From the NCBI RefSeq assembly GCF_008364825.1, contig NZ_VTTO01000001.1:440837-504836 (forward strand): a DNA stretch of 64,000 nucleotides, in the 5' to 3' direction. The translations under genes were made by a program, and so were the position numbers. Origin of the DNA: Azospirillum sp. B21. Its GTDB lineage: Bacteria > Pseudomonadota > Alphaproteobacteria > Azospirillales > Azospirillaceae. The notes under the pieces were generated by a model, which did no database searches, was not told the origin of the DNA, and saw only the letters and a list, made by a program, of their open reading frames with translations. Below, piece by piece: positions 17,010-25,072 of this stretch (its first letter is position 1; the number at the start of each line of letters is the position of its first letter).

Positions 17010-18263
17010 TCACCCCCCCAGCAACCGTTCCTTCGGCAGCAGGATCGTCACCGCCGTTCCCCGGCCCGGCGCACTGTCTACGTCCACACCGCCGCCATGC
17101 AGTTCGGCGAAGCGCCGGACGATGGGCAGGCCCAGCCCGACGCCCTCATGCTGGCGGATCAGCGAGCGTTCGGCCTGGGTGAAGGGGTTGAAGATGCGGC
17201 CCATCAACTCGGCCGGGATGCCGGGGCCATCGTCGCGCACGGTCACGCCGACAAAATTGTCGCGCTCCTCCACCACCAGCGCCACATGGCCGCCGGGCTG
17301 GGTGAACTTCACCGCGTTGTCCAGCAGGTTCAGCACCATCTCGCGCAGCCGGCGGCGGTCGATGCGCATGCGGAAGGCCGGACAGGGATGCACCGTCACC
17401 GCCAGCTGCTTGCCCACCGCCTTAGGCAACAGCAGGTCGGCGCAGCCGGCCAGCAGCTGGGGGACATCGACGTCGCTCTCCTGGATCTCGATCGAGCCGG
17501 TCGAGCCGCGGGTGTAGTCCAGGATGTTGTTGACCATGGTCAGCAGCGACCGGCCGCTGTCCTCGATCAGCTTCACATATTCCAGATAGTCGGGATGGCC
17601 CAGCTTGCCCATCCCCTCCCCCGCCAGCACGTCGGCGAAGCCGATGATGGAGTTCAGCGGCGTGCGCAATTCGTGGCTGACCACCGCCAGGAAATCCAGC
17701 TTGGCGCGATCGGCCTTGCGCGCCGCCTCCAGCGCGTCCGACAGTTCGGCCGTGCGTTCCGACACCCGCCGCTCCAGCTCGCGGTTCTGCTCTGCGGCGC
17801 GGCGGTAGAGCTTGCGGATCTCCACCATGTTGCGGACGCGGTGCAGCAGTTCCCAGGCGATGAAGGGCTTGGTCAGGAAGTCGTTGGCGCCCAACTCCAG
17901 CGACTTGCGCCGGGTTTCCTGGTCGGTCTGGGCGGTCAGCACCAGCACCGGCACGTAATCGTCGCCGAAGATGGGCTTCAGCCGCTCCATCAGTTCGAAG
18001 CCGCTCATGTGCGGCATGCGAATGTCGATCAGCAGCAGGTCGAACGCCTCGGCCGCGCAGAGATCAGGCACCTTGCGCGGATCGGTCTCGCCGAGAACCC
18101 GGGTATAGCCATCGTGACCGAGGATTTCGCGCAGAAGATCGACGTTGGACTGGTTGTCGTCCACGATCAGGATGCTGGCGTCCCTGACCTGCTGGGCGAG
18201 CGCCGGGTCGAACTGGCTCCTGTTCATTGGGGAGCTTGCACCTTTGACCATCCACACGGGCAT
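17010..18263 (-). CDS. response regulator-histidine kinase hybrid (REC-HisKA-HATPase)
   Basis: A 417-residue soluble protein. An N-terminal receiver (about 30-145) carries the phospho-Asp in LLLIDIRMPHMSG and Lys in FLTKPF; a coiled-coil linker (NRELERRVSERTAEL) leads to the dimerisation helix with the phospho-His (VVSHELRTPLNSI) and an HATPase with DDGPGIP and GVGLGLPIV. Receiver-first kinases act as intermediate relays and lack a direct sensor. No partner regulator is adjacent. The start at 18263 is preceded by AGAGG; ATG 18227 is an alternative without a ribosome-binding site. It is convergent with the amidotransferase gene. Confidence 0.9.
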   Translation of the reverse strand: MPVWMVKGASSPMNRSQFDPALAQQVRDASILIVDDNQSNVDLLREILGHDGYTRVLGETDPRKVPDLCAAEAFDLLLIDIRMPHMSGFELMERLKPIFGDDYVPVLVLTAQTDQETRRKSLELGANDFLTKPFIAWELLHRVRNMVEIRKLYRRAAEQNRELERRVSERTAELSDALEAARKADRAKLDFLAVVSHELRTPLNSIIGFADVLAGEGMGKLGHPDYLEYVKLIEDSGRSLLTMVNNILDYTRGSTGSIEIQESDVDVPQLLAGCADLLLPKAVGKQLAVTVHPCPAFRMRIDRRRLREMVLNLLDNAVKFTQPGGHVALVVEERDNFVGVTVRDDGPGIPAELMGRIFNPFTQAERSLIRQHEGVGLGLPIVRRFAELHGGGVDVDSAPGRGTAVTILLPKERLLGG

Positions 18264-18334
18264 TCAGATTTGCCTCTGAACGGATCAAATGCAAATGAAA
18301 TGATCAGGAAAGGCAGCCTGCGGAGCCGTGGCGG

Positions 18335-18784
18335 TCAGGCCCGCTTTTCCCAGCCGCCACGCTCGGTCTGCTGCCAATAGGTCAGGGCGTGGCCGGCCGC
18401 CTTGCAGGCCTTCCAGCGCTGGCGGGCGGCAAGCACAGCCTCGTCGTCATTGCCGTCGAACAGGTCGCAGACGAGGTCGTAGCTGTCCATCCGGTCGCTG
18501 ACGCAGCCGTCCACCGTGACCAGCACGGTGGCGCCATTGGGGTTCTCGTCGGCATCGGTCAGCCACACCGGCTGCTTGTCGGCGAAGCCGTCGCGCGCCG
18601 CCCCGTGCGGCAGGAAGGAGCCGGGATCGTAGGTCCACAGATGCTGGTTCAGCATGTCCACCCGCTCCGGCGAACCGGCGAGCACGACGGCGCGCCAGCT
18701 CCGCTCAAGAACCTTCTCCAGGATCTTGGGCAGCGCCTGCTCCATCGTGCGCCGTTGCAGGTGGTAGAAGCGGACTTCGGTCAT
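18335..18784 (-). CDS. holC: DNA polymerase III chi subunit
   Basis: A 149-residue chi subunit of the clamp-loader complex, which binds SSB and links it to the polymerase. Recognisable by MTEVRFYHLQ at the start, the helix EKVLERSWRAVVLAGSPERV, LWTYDPGSFLPHG and the C-terminal YWQQTERGGWEKRA. The ATG at 18784 has GAAGGGG upstream and gives the conserved N-terminus; a longer form from 18799 is less likely. It lies directly downstream of pepA (32 bases), the common pepA-holC arrangement of proteobacteria. Confidence 0.93.
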   Translation of the reverse strand: MTEVRFYHLQRRTMEQALPKILEKVLERSWRAVVLAGSPERVDMLNQHLWTYDPGSFLPHGAARDGFADKQPVWLTDADENPNGATVLVTVDGCVSDRMDSYDLVCDLFDGNDDEAVLAARQRWKACKAAGHALTYWQQTERGGWEKRA

Positions 18785-18816
18785 GGCCCCTTCACGCACA
18801 CATCAACCCTCTGCCA

Positions 18817-20325
18817 TCAAGCCTCGTGGAAGTCCGCCACGAAGCGGTCGAGCAGGCGCACGCCGAAGGCGGAAGCGCCCTTCGGCACGGTCGCACCGTC
18901 CTTCTTCGCCCAGGCGACACCGGCGATGTCGATGTGCGCCCACGGCACGTCGTTGACGAAGCGCTTCAGGAACTGCGCGCCGACGATGCTGCCGGCGCCG
19001 CCGCCCGACCCGGTGTTCTTCATGTCGGCGGCCGGCGAGTCGATTTCCTTGTCATAGGCGTCGCCCAGCGGCATGCGCCACACCGGCTGGCCCACCTTCA
19101 GGCCGGCGGCCGTCAGGTTCATGGCGAGGTCGTCGTCGTTGGCGAACAGGCCGGCATGCTCGTGACCCAGCGCCACGATGACGGCGCCGGTCAGGGTGGC
19201 CAGGTCGATCATCAGCTTGGGCTTGTAGACGTCCTGCGCGTACCACAGGCAGTCGGCCAGCACCAGACGGCCTTCGGCGTCGGTGTTGATGACCTCGATG
19301 GTCTGGCCCGACAGCGAGGTGACGATGTCGCCCGGACGCTGCGCCGTGCCGGACGGCATGTTCTCCACCAGACCGACGATGCCGATGGCGTTGACCTTCG
19401 CCTTGCGGGCGGCGAGCGCGTACATGGTGCCGATCACGGTGGCGGAGCCACCCATGTCCCACTTCATGTCTTCCATGCCGGCCGCACCCTTGATCGAGAT
19501 GCCGCCGCTGTCGAAGGTCACGCCCTTGCCGATGAAGGCGACCGGGCGCTTGTCGTCGGCATCCGGGTTGCCGTTCCAGCGCATGACGACCACGCGCGGC
19601 TCGAAGGCGCTGCCCTGGGCGACACCCAGCAGAGCGCCCATGCCAATCTTCTTCAGCTTCTTCTGGTCGAGGATCTCGACCTCGACGCCGAACTGCTCCA
19701 GTTCCTTCGTCTTCTCGGCGAGGGTTTCCGGATAGATGACGTTGGCCGGCTCCGACACCAGATCGCGGGTGAAGCGGATGGCGTCGGCCAGCGTGTCCAG
19801 CTTCTTGAAGGCGGCCTTGGCCGCGCCGTCATCCTCGACCAGCAGCGTCAGCTTGCGCAGGCTGGGCTTCGGCTCCTTCTTGTCGGCCTTCCGGTCGTTG
19901 GTCCGGTACTTGTCGAACTTGTAAGAGCGCAGCTGCGCACCGAAGGCGATCTCGGCCGCCGCGGCGGCGGGCGACTGCGTGGCGCCGTCGGGCAGCTCGA
20001 CCAGCAGCGCCGCTTCTTCGGTGGCCTTGTCCAGGGCGACGGCGATGGCACCGCCGGCGGACTGCAGGATCAGGTCGGTCAGATCGGCACCCTTGCCGAT
20101 GCCGACCAGCAGGATGCGGTCCAACTCGGTCCCGGCCGGGGCGAGCAGCGTCAGCGTCTCGTCCTTCTTGCCGTTGAAGCGGCCGGCGGCCATGGCGCGG
20201 GCCAGCGCCCCGCCGGTCTTCTGATCGAGCTCGCGCCCGAGCGGGCCGAGACCGCGGTCGGCGGCGACGGTCACGGCGAGCACGCCGGAGGCAGGCAGGG
20301 ACGGCTTGGCGAAGGAGAACTTCAT
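18817..20325 (-). CDS. pepA: leucyl aminopeptidase (M17 family)
   Basis: A 502-residue cytosolic manganese/zinc aminopeptidase. The catalytic C-terminal domain shows VAFIGKGVTFDSGGISIK, MKWDMGGSATVIG, the family signature NTDAEGRLVLADCL and the late GGAGSIVGAQFL. The N-terminal domain is the macro-like part typical of M17. It cleaves N-terminal residues in protein turnover; E. coli PepA also binds DNA, which cannot be judged here. AGAGGA precedes the ATG. It is the first gene of a pepA-holC operon, with a repeat element upstream. Confidence 0.95.
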   Translation of the reverse strand: MKFSFAKPSLPASGVLAVTVAADRGLGPLGRELDQKTGGALARAMAAGRFNGKKDETLTLLAPAGTELDRILLVGIGKGADLTDLILQSAGGAIAVALDKATEEAALLVELPDGATQSPAAAAAEIAFGAQLRSYKFDKYRTNDRKADKKEPKPSLRKLTLLVEDDGAAKAAFKKLDTLADAIRFTRDLVSEPANVIYPETLAEKTKELEQFGVEVEILDQKKLKKIGMGALLGVAQGSAFEPRVVVMRWNGNPDADDKRPVAFIGKGVTFDSGGISIKGAAGMEDMKWDMGGSATVIGTMYALAARKAKVNAIGIVGLVENMPSGTAQRPGDIVTSLSGQTIEVINTDAEGRLVLADCLWYAQDVYKPKLMIDLATLTGAVIVALGHEHAGLFANDDDLAMNLTAAGLKVGQPVWRMPLGDAYDKEIDSPAADMKNTGSGGGAGSIVGAQFLKRFVNDVPWAHIDIAGVAWAKKDGATVPKGASAFGVRLLDRFVADFHEA

Positions 20326-20450
20326 CTGGTCCTCTTGGGAGGTGGGGCGGATATGCCCGGACGAATTCGGCGGCGGAAAGCCTACCCCACCGATAAGGAG
20401 CGCGCCACCCCGGCTGTCAAGGGCGGGGGGTGTCGGCGCTTTGCGGCGTT

Positions 20451-20620
20451 AGGCCCCCACCCCAACCCTCCCCTGCTCTCAGCGGACCTACGGTCCGCCT
20501 GTCGCGTCAGCACAAAGCACAGCTTTGTGCGAGAGCTGGGCGGGGGAGGGGGTAAGTGCTTATGCGGGAGAGCGGCGGCAGTCCCTCCCCCGCCCCGCGG
20601 GGGAGGATAGGTGGGGGTCT
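20451..20620. repeat. GC-rich inverted-repeat element with double-hairpin insertion, reverse copy
   Basis: This is the reverse complement of the element at 10122-10290 with only scattered differences. It includes GCTCTC...GAGAGC bounds and the two inner hairpins, and ends AGGCCCCCACC and GGTGGGGGTCT. It occupies most of the 310-base gap between pepA and the methyltransferase gene. Confidence 0.85.
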
Positions 20621-20635
20621 AACGCCCCCAATCAC

Positions 20636-22033
20636 TCACGCATCGATCGCCTTGCCCAGCTCGACCGGATCGACCTCGCCCTGCTCCAGCCCGACGTCGG
20701 ACACGCTCTCCTCCGACACCGTCTCTTCCGCGCGGCGTTCCAGCACGGCGGCGAAGAAGCCGTCGGTATCGTGCTTGGCCGGCGTCAGGCGCAGGTACGG
20801 ACCCTCGACCGGCGGCGCGCCGGCCTCTTCCTCCGCCCACACCTCGGAAACCGGCTTGACGATGAAGTCGTGGTGGGTCTGCAGGAAGGCTTCGACCTGC
20901 GCCTCGTTCTCGTCATGCAGCATGGAGCAGGTGGCGTAGATCAGCCGGCCGCCCGGCTTCACCAGACGCGCGGCGCTGTCCAGGATGTTGGCCTGAAGCG
21001 GCAGCAGCTGCTCCAGCCCCGGACCCAGCTGGCGCCAGCGGGCGTCCGGGTTGCGGCGCCAGGTGCCGGTGCCGGAGCAGGGAGCGTCCACCAGCACGCG
21101 GTCGAACTTGCGCTTGTGGCGCTTCACCCAGGGATCGCGCTCGCTGGTCAGCGGGTGCGCCTCGATGTTGTGCAGGCCGGCGCGGCGGAACCGCTCGGCG
21201 GCGCGCTTCAGGCGCTTGTCCAGCACGTCGCAGGCGACGACGCGGCCCTTGTTCTTCATCAGCGCGGCGACCGCCAGCGTCTTGCCCCCGGCCCCGGCGC
21301 AGAAATCGACCACCTGATGGCCGGGCTTCGGCGCGACGGCCAGTGCAACCAACTGCGAGCCCTCGTCCTGGATTTCGACCAGACCGTCCTTGAAGGCATC
21401 GACGCTGCCCAACGGCGGCCGGCCCTTCACCCGCAGGCCGAGCGGCGACCAGCGCGTGGTCTCCGCCGTGATCTGCGCCTTGGCCAGCGCCTTGATGGCA
21501 CTCTGCTGGTTCGCCTTCAGCGGGTTGATGCGCAGGTCGAGCGGCGCCGCCTCCAGCAGCTTCTCCATCTCCACCCCGAATCGGTCGCCGAGCGAGGCGC
21601 GCATCGCCGCCTCCGCCCATTCCGGACACTCCACCCGCACCGTTTCCGGCATGTCGGGGTGGTCCATGGTGTGGCTTTCCAGCTTGCCGACCATCGCCAG
21701 TTCGTCGTCGGTCAGGCGGGCGGGGGCGAACTTGCCGCCGCTGAACATCTCCAGCACCACACCGGCGTTGCGGTTCTCCTCCAGCAGCAGATAGGCCAGC
21801 ACGCGGGCGCGCGGGGTGGCGCGCTCGTAGCCCGCCCACTCGATCCACCAGCCGAGCCGCGCGTGGCGCCGCAGGATCGCGTAGGCCATCTGGGCGACGG
21901 CGGTGCGATCCTTCGACCCGATGTAGCGGCGGTTGCGGAAATAGGCGCTCATCACCGCGTCGGCGGGGCGAGGGGTCTCGTCGATCTCGGTCAGCAGATC
22001 GATGACCGCCTGGAGGCGGGCGGCGGGTGTCAT
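20636..22033 (-). CDS. RsmB/NOP family class I SAM-dependent rRNA m5C methyltransferase
   Basis: A 465-residue methyltransferase related to RsmB (16S rRNA m5C967). The SAM-binding motif is VVDFCAGAGGKTLAVAALM. The two cysteines used in catalysis are in DAPCSGTGTWRRNPD and YATCSMLHDENE. An N-terminal NusB-like helical region precedes. The start at 22033 (MTPAARLQ) has AAGGGA upstream; in-frame starts further up add residues of no recognisable character. Which rRNA cytosine is modified is inferred from family only. It is divergent from mltA. Confidence 0.88.
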   Translation of the reverse strand: MTPAARLQAVIDLLTEIDETPRPADAVMSAYFRNRRYIGSKDRTAVAQMAYAILRRHARLGWWIEWAGYERATPRARVLAYLLLEENRNAGVVLEMFSGGKFAPARLTDDELAMVGKLESHTMDHPDMPETVRVECPEWAEAAMRASLGDRFGVEMEKLLEAAPLDLRINPLKANQQSAIKALAKAQITAETTRWSPLGLRVKGRPPLGSVDAFKDGLVEIQDEGSQLVALAVAPKPGHQVVDFCAGAGGKTLAVAALMKNKGRVVACDVLDKRLKRAAERFRRAGLHNIEAHPLTSERDPWVKRHKRKFDRVLVDAPCSGTGTWRRNPDARWRQLGPGLEQLLPLQANILDSAARLVKPGGRLIYATCSMLHDENEAQVEAFLQTHHDFIVKPVSEVWAEEEAGAPPVEGPYLRLTPAKHDTDGFFAAVLERRAEETVSEESVSDVGLEQGEVDPVELGKAIDA

Positions 22034-22397
22034 GGCGTCTGGTCCCTTGGGGTGTCTCATGGCGGCGAACAGGACCGGGGCCGGCATGTTCCGGGTCGAT
22101 GATCCGGATTTCGGGCGGTCCTTCGCGTATGGGCTGTCGATACCGCGTTTGCCGCGCGCTGTCACGCTTCGCCGCCGCGCGGCTGCCCAGACGGCGACTC
22201 GGAGGCGGTCCGTTTCCCCTCCCCCGTAACAACCGGCCGCGACCTATCCGAAAGTGCAGGTTGGATATTGACGACTCGGGGTAACCACCGGCACAAACGA
22301 ACGGGTGATGTGACCTTGTCGTGACCTGACCGGCCCTGTGGCCGGCGGGCGGCGGGGTCTTCGACGGACATGACGGATTTTTACGGCGGAGTGCGCG
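22034..22397. other. intergenic region between the rRNA methyltransferase and mltA
   Basis: This 364-base divergent gap holds no convincing gene on either strand. It must contain the promoters of both neighbours. No clear operator, hairpin terminator or repeat element was seen. Confidence 0.5.
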
Positions 22398-23564
22398 ATG
22401 GCGGCTGCGATTGGGGTGGCGTGTGCGCGTGTCTTGAAGCAGGCCGGACGGGCTTCGCTGGTCGCGGGCCTTCTGGCGACGCTGGCGGCCTGCGCCGGAA
22501 CCACCCCGATGGTCGAGGGGCAGCGCCCGACGGCGCAGCGCCCGACGCTCGATCAGGTGGCACCCGATTTCCGCCATCTCGCCGGCTGGATCGACGACGA
22601 CCATGCCCAGGCGGTTCCCGCCGTGCAGCGCACCTGCGGCTGGGTGAGGAACCAGCCGCCGGGCAAGCCGCTGGGGCAGTTGCGCGCCGCCGGCACCACC
22701 GACGACTGGCGCGCCATCTGCGCCGCCGCCCGTGATCTGCCGACGGGCGACAGCGAAGCGGCGCGCCGCTTCTTCGAGGCCTTCTTTGCCCCGCGCGATG
22801 TCGCCAACGGCGAGGACGGCCTGTTCACCGGCTATTACGAAATCGAACTCCGCGGCAGCTGGACGCGCACCGAGCGCTACAACGTCCCGCTCTACCGCAT
22901 GCCGCCGCGCGGCAAGCACGGACTGCCCAGCCGCGCCCGGATCGAAGCCGGCGCGCTGAAGGGCAAGGGGCTGGAGCTGATGTGGGTGGACGACCCGGTC
23001 GACGCCTTCTTCCTGGAAATCCAGGGCTCCGGCCGGGCGATCATGTCCGACGGGTCGGTGGTCGGCATCCATTACGGCGGCCAGAACGGCCATAGCTATT
23101 ACCCCATCGGTCGCCATATCATCGACCGCGGCGACGCCACGCCGGAGCAGATGTCCTTGCAGCTGATCCGCCGCTGGCTGAAGGACCATCCGGCCGAGGC
23201 CCAGCGGGTGATGAACCTCAACCCCTCCTACGTCTTCTTCAAGGTGAAGCCCGAGGTCGGCGCCCGCGGCGCCCGCAACATGGAGCTGACGCCCGGCCGC
23301 AGCCTTGCGGTGGATGCGGAGCATATCCCGCTGGGTGTGCCGCTGTGGCTTGAGGTGCGCGACGCCCCGGTGCCGGGCGGTGCCATCAACCGGCTGGTGG
23401 TGGCGCAGGACACCGGCGGCGCCATCAAGGGCCCGGTGCGCGGCGACCTGTTCTGGGGCCACGGCCGGCAGGCGGAGGAAGGGGCCGGCGTGATGAAGGC
23501 GCGCGGCCGCTACACCATGCTGGCTCCGCGCAACCTGTCGGTCGAAACCGCCCAGCGGCGATGA
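22398..23564 (+). CDS. mltA: membrane-bound lytic murein transglycosylase A
   Basis: A 388-residue lipoprotein transglycosylase that cuts peptidoglycan between MurNAc and GlcNAc, leaving a 1,6-anhydro end. The N-terminus is a lipoprotein signal with lipobox LAAC (Cys at about 34). The MltA domain shows GLFTGYYEIELRGS and DAFFLEIQGSGRAIMSDGS. The C-terminal 3D domain carries VAQDTGGAIKGPVRGDLFWG with catalytic Asp. The GGAG before the ATG supports the start. The stop overlaps the next gene by ATGA, so the two are co-translated. Confidence 0.93.
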   Translation: MAAAIGVACARVLKQAGRASLVAGLLATLAACAGTTPMVEGQRPTAQRPTLDQVAPDFRHLAGWIDDDHAQAVPAVQRTCGWVRNQPPGKPLGQLRAAGTTDDWRAICAAARDLPTGDSEAARRFFEAFFAPRDVANGEDGLFTGYYEIELRGSWTRTERYNVPLYRMPPRGKHGLPSRARIEAGALKGKGLELMWVDDPVDAFFLEIQGSGRAIMSDGSVVGIHYGGQNGHSYYPIGRHIIDRGDATPEQMSLQLIRRWLKDHPAEAQRVMNLNPSYVFFKVKPEVGARGARNMELTPGRSLAVDAEHIPLGVPLWLEVRDAPVPGGAINRLVVAQDTGGAIKGPVRGDLFWGHGRQAEEGAGVMKARGRYTMLAPRNLSVETAQRR

Positions 23565-24118
23565 CCGCGGATGCGATGACGGCTGGCGGCGACATCCGGC
23601 TGGAACGGCTGACCGCCCTGCCCGACCGGGAGGCGGCGCAGGCCGCGCTGGAGGAGATCTTCTTCGCCTCCACCACCCGGACCGAATTCGCATCGGAAGC
23701 GGATCGCGCCGCCTTCCTCGCCACCTGGACCGGCTGGTATGTGGCCGACGCGCCGCGGGACATCTGGATGGCAGTGACGGCGGACGGGCTGGTGGTGGGC
23801 TACCTCACCGGCTGCAAGGACAGCGCAGGCACGCCCGAGCTTGCCCGACGCATCCCGAAATACGAGGTCTTCGCCGACCGTTTCGCCGCCTACCCCGCCC
23901 ATTTCCATGTCAATGTCCGGCCGGGCTGGCGAGAGCACGGGCTGGGCCGACGGCTGGTCGACCGCTTCGCCGAGGATTGCCGGGCTGACGGCCTGCCCGG
24001 CGTGCATCTGGTCACCGCCGTCTTCGCCCGCAATGTCGAGTTCTACCAGCGCGCCGGCTTCATCGACGCCTGCCAACGCGGGCCGTTGCTGTTCCTGGGC
24101 CGGAACCTGAAGGCCTGA
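23561..24118 (+). CDS. GNAT family N-acetyltransferase
   Basis: A 185-residue acetyltransferase of the GNAT fold. The acetyl-CoA loop is read in HFHVNVRPGWREHGLGRRLVDRF, followed by GLPGVHLVTAVFARNVEFYQRAGF, the usual beta-bulge and alpha-4 region. The substrate cannot be inferred. It overlaps the mltA stop by four bases and precedes the trmH-type gene by 57 bases, suggesting a three-gene unit. Confidence 0.85.
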   Translation: MTADAMTAGGDIRLERLTALPDREAAQAALEEIFFASTTRTEFASEADRAAFLATWTGWYVADAPRDIWMAVTADGLVVGYLTGCKDSAGTPELARRIPKYEVFADRFAAYPAHFHVNVRPGWREHGLGRRLVDRFAEDCRADGLPGVHLVTAVFARNVEFYQRAGFIDACQRGPLLFLGRNLKA

Positions 24119-24175
24119 CTTTGGCGGCACGGCTGTGCTAGGCAGGGGCATCCTCTTGCCGGAAAGCCTGTTGCC

Positions 24176-24940
24176 ATGACCCGCCCGCCCCTGCTGATCG
24201 AAAGCCCGCAGAACCCGCAGTTCAAGCTGTGGGAATCGGCGCTGGAAAGCCGCGGGCTGAAGAAGAACGGCAAGTTCCTGCTGGCCGGGCTGAAGACGGT
24301 GCCGGAGGCGCTGCGCCAGCATCCCGACCGCTTCGAGCGCATCCTGTTCACCGACCCCGCCCAGATCGCGGGCTGGCGCCTGCCGCCGGGGGTGGAGCCG
24401 GTGCAGTTGGCACCATCCCTGTTCCGCACGCTGGACGTGTCGGGCACCGGTTTCCCGCTGCTGGTCGGCGCGGTGCCGAAGATGCCGGCCATCGACCTGT
24501 CGCAGCCGCCGCAGGGCTTGGAGCTTCTGTGCGCGCTCGGCGACCCGAGCAACCTGGGCGCGTTGCTGCGCAGTGCCGCCGCCTTCGGCGTGTCGCGGAT
24601 CGTGCTGCTGGAGGGGGCGGCGCATCCCTTCCACCCCAAATGCCTGCGCGCGGCGTCCAACGCCCAGTTCGCGCTGACACTGCTGCGCGGCCCGCGCTGG
24701 GCAGCGGTGAACGAGGCGGCGGGACCGCTCTATGCGCTGGATGGCGGAGGCGAGGATCTGACCCGCTTCGACTGGCCGGCGGACATGCGGTTGATCCTGG
24801 GCGAGGAAGGCCAGGGCGTGCCGACGGACTGCCCGGCGACACGGCTGTCGGTGCCGACGACAGGCGCGGTGGAGTCGCTGAATGCCACGGTGGCGGTCAG
24901 CGTGGCGCTGTTCGCGCGGTATGCAGCCGTTAAGGGGTAG
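24176..24940 (+). CDS. TrmH/SpoU family RNA methyltransferase
   Basis: A 254-residue SPOUT methyltransferase for 2'-O-methylation of tRNA or rRNA. The N-terminal substrate-binding part is short (SPQNPQFKLWESALESRGLKK), and the knotted C-terminal domain shows ALGDPSNLGALLRSAAAFG, LILGEEGQGVP and VESLNATVAVSVALF. These are motifs 1 to 3 of SpoU proteins. The target nucleotide is unknown. It ends in front of a GC-rich repeat element. Confidence 0.9.
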   Translation: MTRPPLLIESPQNPQFKLWESALESRGLKKNGKFLLAGLKTVPEALRQHPDRFERILFTDPAQIAGWRLPPGVEPVQLAPSLFRTLDVSGTGFPLLVGAVPKMPAIDLSQPPQGLELLCALGDPSNLGALLRSAAAFGVSRIVLLEGAAHPFHPKCLRAASNAQFALTLLRGPRWAAVNEAAGPLYALDGGGEDLTRFDWPADMRLILGEEGQGVPTDCPATRLSVPTTGAVESLNATVAVSVALFARYAAVKG

Positions 24941-24949
24941 GCTTCGGAT

Positions 24950-25052
24950 GCCCCCTCCCTAACCCTCCCCCACCTTTGGTGGGAGAGGGAACTCCGCCGC
25001 CCTTGCGCTCAACTCCCTCTCCCGCAAAGCGGGGGAGGGTTGGGGAGGGGGC
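24950..25052. repeat. GC-rich inverted-repeat element, variant family
   Basis: Ends GCCCCCTCCC and GGGGAGGGGGC are inverted. The inner part has two hairpins built on CCCTCCCCCACC and CTCCCGCAAAGCGGGGGAG. It is related to but distinct from the CCCCCACC form and sits between convergent genes (trmH type and the phytochrome kinase). Confidence 0.75.
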
Positions 25053-25072
25053 AATCGTCAGCCGACGCCCCC